From Antedon bifida (lineage: Eukaryota; Echinodermata; Crinoidea; Comatulida; Antedonidae), in the NCBI GenBank assembly GCA_963402885.1, contig OY727095.1, forward strand, positions 27,905,001 to 27,969,000: a stretch of DNA of 64,000 bases, in the 5' to 3' direction. This document shows positions 35,301 to 44,706 of this stretch, piece by piece (positions within the stretch are counted from its first letter, which is position 1; the number at the start of each line of letters is the position of its first letter). The translations under genes were made by a program, and so were the position numbers. Below the pieces are notes generated by a model that was given only the letters and a program-made list of their open reading frames with translations, was not told the DNA's origin and searched no databases.

Positions 35301-38300
35301 CTTCTCATTTACGTACCCCTTGGTCTCTGAGAGGCGTTCGTAAATGAAACAGTTCGTAAATGAGAAGGTTCGGGAAAAAAGCGCCCTCTATTAAAATCAG
35401 TGGTAAAAACATGTCCAAACAAATTCCCTATGTAAAACTTACTGTGCATAGTACAGTAAAAGAACAAACAGTATTAAAAATACAGTATAAAACAATTAAA
35501 TTTAATATGTAAATTAACACCTTAACTGCCAAAAATATTGATATTTTTGCTTTTGTTACACACATTCTCTGTACCAAAATTCCATCGTTTACTTTTTATT
35601 ATTGCATATTTTGATACAAACTGTCACGAACTTATTCTTGAAGTAATAATATCAAATCCGTTGTGGACTGCAAATATTTACATTTTTAAGCTACTATGTA
35701 CTGTATGTGGACAGCAAGTAAAATGGAATTCCCAGAAAAAAAATAGCTACGCGACGACTGACAACAAAGTTTTAAAATATTAATAAATAAGGGTCAAGTG
35801 TTTTTTTATATCGTAAAAACATGCACAAACCAAACTAATTTTTTTTTTTTTTTTTTCAATTTTTCTTTAATACATCGCAATACAAAAAAAAAGCAGACAG
35901 AGTAAAAAAAGAAAAATTATACATAATCAATTCTCCTATATAAACACCTTCTTATAAAATAAATACAGTTGTGCACATCAAGTCAGAATATAGTGATACA
36001 AATCTATGTTACAGAAGATTATCCCAGGCACTCCACTCTTCCCATTCTTCGGCTCTATTATTAATCAAACATCTAAACTTTTTAATTGTAAAGTAATATT
36101 TTACAAAGCTTATGAGGCCGGTGGGTGAGAGGAGGCCCGAAAACTTACTCTTATATATATACAACTTTAGTATTGACAAAAGTAAATTAATCCTATTGGA
36201 TGGTGTATTACTAAAAAGCAGTTCACTTTCCGAAACACATATGCGAATATCAAGATTTCGAGAACACCATTGAAAAAAAAAATTGCTTATCCATCTACTG
36301 ATATTACATTTACAGAATAAATGATAAACTGTTTCTCTTCTAATGTTACAAAAAGAGCAGTTATCTTCGTCGATGTACTTAATAATCTTAAGGTAGACTT
36401 TAGTTGTGAGGATACTGTTGTTAAGTCTGTATTGGAACCATCGTAATTTTATGTTGTCGGTCACATTAAAAGTTGCAACATTAATTCCTTCCCATTCATG
36501 TTCCGAGAATTCAACATTTAAGATTTTACCCCACTTTTGTTTAGCTTTACAGTTAAAGTCTTTGTTTTGAATAAACTTACTATAAAAAGCTTTACATCCT
36601 GTTTGGGGTTTGGTTATGGTTTCAAGTATGGGTAAATTTATTGGGTTTTGTAATTTAGTATTTATTTCTGTACCCAAAGAAGGGTATTTAGTTATAATTG
36701 CATCAATTAATCCATAGTATTTAAGGAAATTATTTTTTTTCACCTTATAGTGTGTTTTGAAGTTTTCATAACTAAGCAAGGTTCCTCTATCCGAGATTAG
36801 ATCATTTATGAACCTTACGCCACACTCATAATAATTGGTGTAAAAAATTGGAAAGTTATTGATTAGAATCGAATCATTCAACCATATTGGTTCTTTTAGT
36901 ACGTTATAGTTTGCAGATGCTGTTGAATTATGAATAGCAATAAACTCGGACCATGAATGGAGAACATCTCTCCAGAACAAATTGTTCATATTTTTCGACA
37001 GCCTCTGAATCATGCATGAGCCGTATTCAAAGATTGATTCAGTTTTTTTACCATGGCATATTTTGTTGAAAACTACATTGAGAATTCCAGTGTTGTTACG
37101 AATTCTTCGCATCCAACTAATCTTAACTGCCTTTATGTAACTGAAGATATCAATCATGTTAATTCCGCCATCCTTATACTCTCTAATTAGCTTATTTCTT
37201 TTGATTTTATCCTTTCCCTTCCAGACAAAATTAAAAAACATCCTATTAAGTTCACTTAGATAAGCTGTAGTTGGGTTTGGCAACATTGTAAAAATATAAT
37301 TAAGTTTTGATAATATTAGAGATTTTAACACAGTTAATCTTCCCAACACAGTAAGATTTCTCTTACGCCACACATTGATAGTAGACCTAATTTTACCCGT
37401 TATCTCTTCAACATTTATTTTAGTCATTTTGCTTATTTCTAAGTCAAATGTAACACCCAAAAAATCAAAACGGCCTTTATCACACCAGTCAAGATTTGAA
37501 TTAGTATTAATTTGTTCACTCGAGAACTTTTTTAATCCAAACCATATTGCTTTGGATTTAGAAATGTTAATTTTTAAACCAGACATCTTTTCAAATTTTG
37601 AAAGTGTACTCATGCATTCAGTAAGTGATTTGTGTGAGCCGTCCAGAAGAAATGCAGTGTCATCTGCGTATTGTAACATCTTAATCTCAGAGGTATCAAT
37701 TGTTACTCCTTTAATATTAATATTTTGGCGTACCATTATGTTTAGAATTTCCACTCCCAGAATAAATAGGTATGGAGATAGCGGATCGCCCTGTCTGCAA
37801 CCTCTTTCAATATTGAAAAAATTGCTGGGGTGTCCATTAACTAGAACGCATGAAGAGATATTCGTGTAAAAAAGTCTACACCATTTCTTAAGAGTTGGTC
37901 CAAAATTAAAGAAGGTCAAACACTTATCAATAAATTTGAACGCCAGGGAATCAAAAGCGTTCTCGAAATCTACCAGTAATACGAGACCAGGTAGGTTTTG
38001 TTCGTCATAGAGTGAGAGGATATCATATAAAATACGAACATTTTCTCCAATATATCTACCTTTTATAAATCCCGCTTGGTTTTCATTAATGATATTTGGA
38101 AAGACAGATTTTAGCCTCTCTGCTATGGCCGATGAAGCAATTTTGTAAGCAACATTTAATAGAGATATAGGACGCCAATTTTTTAATTCTTTTCTTGATT
38201 TATTCGCCTTTGGGATTAGAGTGATTGCTCCCTGTTTTTGAGTGACTGAAAGGTTACAACTTTTAAAGCCATATTTCAAGGAACGAAGAAGTAGAGCACC

Positions 38301-41300
38301 CAGTTTCCCCCAAAAAATCTTGAAAAATTCAGACGTAAAGCCGTCTGTTCCAGGTGATTTGTTGTTTTTCATTTTGTTGAGTGCATTTGTAAGCTCAGCT
38401 AAGGTCAATTCACTCTCCAGCTTTTGAGCTCTTCTTCTGAAACTTTTTCGAAGTTCTGGTTTGTTATTAATACGTTTAAATCTATTTGCTCTATATCTTT
38501 TTTTTTATATAAAGAACTGTAAAAACGCTCAACTTCCTTTATTATAAGTTTATTGTCCAATATAGTTTTTTTTTCTTCATCTATTAATTCGTCTATTAAT
38601 TTGTTCGTAAAGTTAGTTTTCTCGAGACCTAAAAAAAATTTGGTTGGCTTTTCAGCCTCTTCTATCCACTTAGCACGAGCTCTAATAAATGCTTTTCGTT
38701 TCGAATGTCTTCTAGGCGTGCTTTTTTTTGTTCAATTTCTTTTACTCTGTGTTCTGTGACTGTAATGTCTAATGTTTGTTGTGCGAGATCGTTTTCCATC
38801 TCTTCTATGTTATTAATTAATTCTTTTTCCAAATTACGAAGGGCTTTATTTTTTCTTGAACTATATTTTATTGTACCTCCACGAATATTGCAAAGCAACA
38901 CCTCAAAAAATAGTTGGTCATTTATAGTTAGATTTAACTTATTATTCTCTGGGTCTTTAGGTGTGGTGTTGGTATAGCTTTTAATCGTATTCTCTATAAT
39001 TTCATTTATGAGTGTAACATAATTTTGGTCATGGAGAAGTGAATTATTAAATTTCCAAAACCCCTTTCCTCTTTCTATACTTTTTAAATCAAGTGTTATT
39101 GTCACTATGGAGTGATCAGACTTATAACTTGGTAGGATGTTTGCGTTTGACACTAGGTGCAATAAATTGTTTGAGGTCAAAAAGTAATCAAGCCTTGCTT
39201 GTTTAAAAGGATTTTTTGATCGCCACGTATAGCGCTTCTCGTTTGGGTTTTTTTTTCTCCATATGTCACATAGATCCAAGTCTAGCATAATTTGTTGTAC
39301 AATTGTTTTAGCTTTAGGATTATTTACATGTCGATAGTTAAGTAGGTCTAGATTTTCATTTTGAACTAGATTCCAGTCACCGCAAATCAGAATGTAAGGG
39401 CTAGTGAATAATTCGATCACTTTTTTAACTTCCTGATAGAAAGAAGGATCATCTTTATTAGGCCCGTAAACATTCATTATTATTAAGTCAATATCTCTCA
39501 CTCTAATGTTGATCGCGATCCAATTACCATAGTTATCTTTTTTAACATCATTTATGGAGTATTCGAAATTGTTATTTAGCAGAATGGCGACTCCCCTAGA
39601 ATGTGATTTTCCATAGCTAATAAAACATTTGTGTCCCCACTCGGATTCTATTTGCGTTGTTTGTGATTCTACCCAATGAACGTCTTGTAAACAGTATATT
39701 GATAAGTGTTTCTCCCTTAAATAATTAAAAACGTCATTTCGTTTTTTCTTATCGCCTAGGCCTCTGCAATTGGCAGACATACATTTAATGTTACTTAACA
39801 TCTACCAATAAAAAGTGACTTCATTTGACAATAATCTGAGATAGGTTAGATCTGACTGCGTGCACAAACGACAGTTTACAGTATGTTTTATGACTAAGGT
39901 TAATACATTAGGAAAATTGATAAAAAAAACACAAGCAAAAAAGACATTTAACAACAATAATATAAAGCCTCATCATATCTTAAGATGTTTAAATTAGAAC
40001 AAACTTCCGTCCATCAGGATGAGAAGGAAAGAACCACCCCCAATACAAAATCCAAAATATTCTTTTCTCTTTATCTAATGTTTATTCCTTGTAAAGTTTT
40101 CCATTAATGTATAGACTCCCTTTCTTGAATAATACACGATTCCCTTTTTCATAAGCAGTTTTCATAATACCCTTAAATTGCTTTTTTGAGTTTAAGTCTT
40201 TATATGGTAGATCATCAGTGACAAAAATATCGCTATCCTTAAGGCAACTCCTAGCCATCTTTAGAATATCTGTGCGATCTGGTCGGGCTTGAAATCGCAC
40301 AATGATATGCCTTGGCTTGGGTCCTTTTCTTCCTATTCGATGGGCATTTTCAATGGGTACCCGTTTTTTGAAGTTGGAGGAAATTATTTTATCAATAGTA
40401 ATTGTACATACCTCCTCTGGGTTTTCAGCTATGCCACCAAACCTTAGGTTGAAGGACCTAGTATATCTTTCTAGGCTAAGTACTTCATTCTCTAAACTTT
40501 TTATTCTTTTGTAATTTTCATCCACTTCAGCCATTTTCTTGTTTGATTCTTTGATAGATTTGTTCATGTTTTCCGACGCTTTGACTACCTTATCCAGGCG
40601 TTCACTTTCAAAATCCAATGACAATCTGTAGTTTTCCTGCTTTTCTTCTACTGTATCCAGCCTCATATTGAGAGTCTGTTGATTTGTTAGAATAGTATCT
40701 AGCTTGTTGTTGATTAAAGTTTGATTTGCTTTCATAGTTGTTTCCAATGAAAGAAAGGTTAGCTTCAGTTCTTCCCGTATTTGTTCAAGCACCGAATCAA
40801 CATGTTCCACCTCCGTCGTGCTGTTGCTTTGTGTGCTTGGTTTCAGGCATGCGTTCGAATTCTCCGCCGTCGCCCCAGCTGCATCATCATTTGCATATCT
40901 GACACATTCCATATGCGCAGTACGTTCGATTTGTATGGGTGCCTCACCCAGCGTAATGGGGTGGACAGAGGTTGTTTCTCCCGCTTGGCTTTCATGTGTA
41001 AGCCCACTGGTATCACCTTTCTGTTGGAGCCTGGCCTGGGAATTATTTCTTCCTTTCGTAGTAAAATCAGTGATTTTATTTTTATTCTTGCTAGTAGCTT
41101 GCCTTGTCGTCGCCATTTTTAAGGAATCAATTCCTTAGTAATATGGAATATACCTGAATTTGGGTGAAAAATTCCTCTCACCTGACGAGCAGAAATGCAG
41201 CACGTCTAGTCGCGTTGCATGCTGGCTTGAATAGTTCTACTAAGTTCAAACTAAATTTTAGTATGGTCATCGTAGCTAGCCTTTTTGCATTTCGCGATCA

Positions 41301-43635
41301 ACCTTTGTTTTTTTCAAAACATGTGCAGGGTGCTCTCCATGCACTCCAGCAGTGTGGGGATGATGATATCCTGACCACTAGCTTAGGCCTAGACTAAGCG
41401 GCCTAGGCAACTTTTAGAAATAAATCGTGGATCGTTTTTAATAAGCTTTGCTTTAGTTATGAAGTAATTGTAATTGTTTTGGGATAGTTTAATAAACTAA
41501 GAAGATAATAAATTCATAGGTATGTAAAAGTTTTATTATATTACTGATGACGTCATCGTTCGAACGGCGTTCGTAAAATAGAAGTTTCGTAGTTGAGAAG
41601 TATGTAAATGAGAAGGTCGACTCATATTACAGTTTATTGTTATTTGTAGCAGCCAGACATAAGATCAGAGGACTGTTACGAGTTCCTATTCAATCCGATC
41701 TCAGTGTCCTGCTGTTAGATTGCCTTGGTTTAAGTAACCTAAAGTCTACATTTATGATAAAATACAAACAAATCACATCATTCATAAAGTACATTTATCT
41801 TTGCAATTGAATGCAATAAAGGTCACGATAATAACCAAATAATATGTTTTGAATTCTGTTAAAAACTATTAAATATGTTATTTGTTACAGTTGATATTCA
41901 AGAATCAAGTTCAAATACAGGTATAATATATTTATTTTTTGGACTACATAATTAGGTTGATTTTTTGTAATTTTTTAAACACTTTTTTGTAAATGCTTGA
42001 ATCACTTTCTACAATTTATGAAGAACTTACTGTTGCCTTTCCACAACTACTTATTTAAATATGTATAGTTGCTTTCCTAACATGTATTTTCCATTAAATG
42101 AGTGATATGAATTCAAGTATGCACTAAGTACGAAGTTAACAAATCAAATGTATGCTTTTCATAATATTATTATTTATTAATAAATATTTATTTCAGATCC
42201 GCACACATCAGAAGGTGATAGGTAATTATTTTAATTATTACTACATACACGTATGTCTGTGGGTTCATTGTATTATATTGATGTTTATAATGCAAAAAGT
42301 CCTTAGGTTAAACTGCCTAACTACTGAAAAAAAGGTCTTCCTAATTTTGCCAGATTTTGTATTTGACCATTTTAAGGGAAATTCATGTTTTTTCGTCTTA
42401 ATTTCTATTACAAATATTTGATTTATGTACAATTAACCATATATTATATTAACAGTTTGTTTGATATCATTTTCAGTCATTTTCAATCACACCCCGCACT
42501 CGGGCGATTTTCAAAAACATAAATCCTTCCCAGTACAAATTCCGGTTATGCTGATATTCCATTCCATAACCCCTCTGACAGTTTTCGCAGATTAAAATAT
42601 TATATTATATAATTCAAATACCGCTGAATTACCTCTGTCTCAGCATTCTTTCCCTCTCCCCCATTCCAGCCACAACGAACCTTAACTCCTCCCCTGGACA
42701 GTTCAAATGTAGTAAATGTTCCCAGTATAATTCCAATCATGTTGTACTTCATTAGCTTCAAACGCCAGTATCTCCACTCCAATCACCCCTCCCAGCACAC
42801 ACCGCACTTAGTGACGTGTTTAAAACGTTCCCAGTACAAATTATGAGCCATCACTCCTATAACCGGTCAGTGGCAATTTTCCTAGTTTAAAACATTCCCA
42901 AGGCTATAGATATTCGGTTCGGTTAATTCCATTAAGCCTAAACCCCATTCCCAATCTCCCAACCCCTTCCCGGGGATAATTAAAATACTTTAATCATTTT
43001 GGGTCATTTTAATACCACGTATGTATGCAAAAAAACATTATTTTGTATAACGAAAAAACATCCAAATTGTGGAGAAATGGGGTACTTTGACCCCATTTTG
43101 GCCGCTAACTTGGATCCAAGATGGCGGATAATTTTCAAATTAATTAATTGCGGTAATTTTGATACCCCGTAAGTAGATGTGTGCAGTAACAAATAATTGT
43201 ATAACGAACAAACGTACAAATTTTCTCACTTATAATATAGATGTATTTATTTCTAGCCTGAGAGAAAGGATACATACATTGGTCAAAGGTAATTGTACCT
43301 TCCGTTAATTTTAATCAAGTCCCGAGTCTATATAATTGAATGCATTATAGACTAGGTCCTAAATTATGAATGTATTTAATGACAAAATGGAAGAAAAGAA
43401 AACATGTTTAAAACAATTGTTGATGTCCCTATCAAAATTGAATGAACACAAATAAATCATAACGGAACCTTATAATCTAATCTTCATACAAATTAAAACG
43501 GCTTATATTATGTTTTTTGTTTTGTTTTTGTTTTTTTTTCCAGAGAACTGTGGCTTGATAATTTGCTGTATTTTTGTCGTAGTATTTGCATTATTGAGTT
43601 TGTTTATATATTATATCATTTTCATGAAGCATTAA
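32370..43635 (+). CDS. ZU5-UPA protein with C-terminal membrane anchor (nine exons, 5' incomplete)
   Basis: The exons are 32370-32444, 32637-32771, 33021-33529, 34021-34155, 35017-35158, 41891-41920, 42197-42221, 43257-43288 and 43544-43635. The second could instead start at 32697. Together they give 1175 nt, open in one frame to the TAA at 43633-43635, about 390 residues. The order is two related acidic exons (DLPGTV repeats), ZU5 (IKLKIYPGAF, FHPLESIISPIIKCGPEG), UPA (NEVYQLQIRLCRPGDKK, RTSVDILALYRDMKI, YLWRQSPEKTFYLTRND), then a short linker. The last exon encodes one ~23-residue hydrophobic helix (LIICCIFVVVFALLSLFIYY onward) and ends MKH. This predicts a cytoplasmic ZU5-UPA protein anchored by its tail. 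Family members usually have a death domain instead. Upstream exons are missing or belong to the module at 4917-10131, whose last phase matches. Confidence 0.85.
33668..33745 (-). mobile_element. Fragment of the ~350-bp MITE
   Basis: Interior sequence (TGTCACATAATATGTATTTA, then CCTTGACCAAAAATGG) matches the middle of the MITE copies at 28.4 and 34.35 kb. Both ends are missing. It lies in the intron after the ZU5 exon. Confidence 0.45.
34351..34703 (+). mobile_element. MITE, complete copy
   Basis: Starts TTAAAGATGTATTGTCCCCC and ends GGGGGAAAATATATCTTTAA, giving imperfect ~20-bp terminal inverted repeats bounded by TA or TTAA. It is 353 bp, non-coding and AT-rich. Related pieces lie at 28.4, 33.7, 51.8 and 58.2 kb. 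It sits in the UPA intron between 34155 and 35017. Confidence 0.75.
36009..39801 (-). pseudogene. LINE ORF2: endonuclease and reverse transcriptase, frameshifted
   Basis: The endonuclease part (39801 to 38662, 379 residues) begins MLSNIKCMSANCRGL. It shows LQDVHW, NVYGPN, ICGDWNLV and YKSDHSIVTITL, matching the metal-binding and catalytic blocks of APE-type nucleases. The RT part (38408 to 36009, 799 residues) shows NKSPGTDGFTSEFF, LIPKANKS, NWRPISLLNVAYKI, NQAGFIKGRYI, FENAFDSL, GCRQGDPLSPYLF and YADDTAFLLDG. A C-terminal Cys/His cluster follows (CSFCNIRRETVYHLFCKC). The two parts are in different frames. The ~85-codon linker between them (38410-38690) is readable in yet another frame, so at least two small frameshifts separate them. 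The rest appears undamaged, which suggests recent loss of function or sequencing error. Confidence 0.88.
40082..41116 (-). CDS. LINE ORF1 protein (L1 ORF1p-like, RNA-binding)
   Basis: 344 residues starting MATTRQATSKNKNKITDF. Residues about 1-95 are polar and probably disordered. About 105-220 form a heptad-rich coiled coil (LEQIREELKLTFLSLE, then MRLDTVEEKQENYRLSLDF). About 221-310 look like the RRM of L1 ORF1p (FNLRFGGIAENPEE, NAHRIGRKGPKPRHIIVRF). The end (LKDSDIFVTDDLPYKDLNSK, then RVLFKKGSLYINGKLY) looks like the C-terminal domain. L1 ORF1p trimers bind the element RNA. No internal stop is seen, whereas the copy at 23.6-24.45 kb is damaged. ORF2 starts about 280 bp downstream. Confidence 0.85.
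   Translation of the reverse strand: MATTRQATSKNKNKITDFTTKGRNNSQARLQQKGDTSGLTHESQAGETTSVHPITLGEAPIQIERTAHMECVRYANDDAAGATAENSNACLKPSTQSNSTTEVEHVDSVLEQIREELKLTFLSLETTMKANQTLINNKLDTILTNQQTLNMRLDTVEEKQENYRLSLDFESERLDKVVKASENMNKSIKESNKKMAEVDENYKRIKSLENEVLSLERYTRSFNLRFGGIAENPEEVCTITIDKIISSNFKKRVPIENAHRIGRKGPKPRHIIVRFQARPDRTDILKMARSCLKDSDIFVTDDLPYKDLNSKKQFKGIMKTAYEKGNRVLFKKGSLYINGKLYKE
41255..41559. other. Interior of the TIR transposon, non-coding
   Basis: The part of the ~1.1-kb TIR element to the right of the inserted LINE. No coding signal was seen. Confidence 0.4.
42480..43220. repeat. Degenerate tandem repeats in the ZU5-UPA intron
   Basis: From about 42500 to 42990 a loose repeat recurs around TTCCCAGTACAAATT and CACCCCTCCCAG words, at intervals of roughly 100-190 bp. 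From about 43006 to 43220 a ~140-bp unit occurs twice (AATACCACGTATGTATGC, TTTTGTATAACGAA; then GATACCCCGTAAGTAG, TTGTATAACGAAC). Between the two lies GACCCCATTTTGGCC. Copies are diverged and no function is evident. Confidence 0.45.
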
Positions 43636-44706
43636 AAATTGGCAGTAAGCTACATGTATCTACCAAATATATAATGTTAACTGACAAGAATGAAAATTGC
43701 TGTATGAAATACTTGACATCTGGTAGGTTTAGCAAGCTTACGAATTTGATTTGATAAAAACTAAAGGTCAAAAAATATAATTTTTTTAATGACGTTTTAA
43801 ATGAATCCTTTAATACATTTTTGACATAATAATACTGTACATATGTGAATTACGCACCAACACTATTTATAGGGACAGGAGCGACATTACTACAGGTGAC
43901 TAAACGTATTTAATTAGTTACGGTTTCGTATTCAAGTTAAAAGGGAACAAAAATGTAGGTACTGACTAAATGAGTAGCATGATTAAGGTGTTATCGCTTT
44001 ATGTACGATTAGATCGGATGAACTTGTAATTTGTAATATTTAATTAGACTTAACTTAAGGTAAATAATAATATAGTAACATGTATAAAATAGTTATATTT
44101 TGTTATGTATATTCGTAGGTACGTTATATAATGAAAGAATAATTTACCAGTTAAGGTAAACGGCATAGATTAATTGTAACATTTAATGGCATAGTGTGTA
44201 TTGATATGGAAATTAGTTTTCGATGTAATTGGTTATGAAGTTGCTGTGTAGACCACTTGAAAAGACATATTGTGACACCGGCGCACAGTGAGCCAAAATC
44301 TATTCAAAATGTGCCAAAAGTACAAAATGGGTGATGTGAAAATTATGTTTTGGTTTGATGAAGAAAACATCCTAAATTATAGGCCTACTATTTTGTGTCA
44401 TAAAGCGATGAAAACACCGGTTAAAACAACGACCGTTAAGTGCGCCAGCGGTGATGTTCATGTTTTGGCAAAAGCCTGCATTATAATTTTCGATTAAATT
44501 GCTTCCTTGGTGTTGCAAATAATTGCAGATGAATTTAGTATCAATGTAAAGCTTAGGATTGCTTGAAATGGTGATATTAAAATCAATGCAGGAATCACTC
44601 GAAATCCTAAATAATATACTGGTTTAACAAGAAATTAAATTATGGGTGGATTTTTAGAATTAATGTTCTTTGTCTGATGTGTTTATATATATTACAAACA
44701 AATTCC
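43636..44706. other. 3' flank of the ZU5-UPA gene, non-coding
   Basis: Probable 3' UTR followed by intergenic sequence. I did not find a clear AATAAA in the first several hundred bases after the stop. A short open frame near 44288-44497 shows no recognisable domain. Confidence 0.4.

Larger units (their letters stand above)
35839..41246 (-). mobile_element. Tx1/L1-like LINE copy B, full length
   Basis: 5.4 kb on the minus strand. An 18-nt poly(T) at 35839-35856 is the poly(A) tail, and CAAACTAA occurs at 35831-35838 and again at 41247-41254 as a target duplication. It contains an intact ORF1 (40082-41116) and a nearly intact ORF2 region (36009-39801). The clade is inferred from the L1-type ORF1 (coiled coil plus RRM), the endonuclease style (SANCRGLGDKKKRNDVF) and the RT. 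It inserted into the TIR transposon at 35191-41733. Confidence 0.92.
35191..41733. mobile_element. TIR DNA transposon containing a full-length LINE
   Basis: The left end TTTAACCAAGACAATCTAAC (35191) and right end (reverse complement TTAAACCAAGGCAATCTAAC, at 41733) match over about 40 bp. A further inner block is shared (CCTTCTCATTTAC, at about 35315 and 41620). Without the LINE at 35839-41246 the element is about 1.1 kb and has no transposase. TTAA at both edges may be the target. It lies in the intron 35159-41890 of the ZU5-UPA gene. The equivalent 133-bp intron of module 1 (9969-10101) lacks it and gives an empty-site comparison. Confidence 0.7.

Noticed and set aside
44288-44497. Plus-strand frame of 69 codons after the ZU5-UPA stop
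   Set aside because: No domain or splice context. A chance frame in the 3' flank is more likely.
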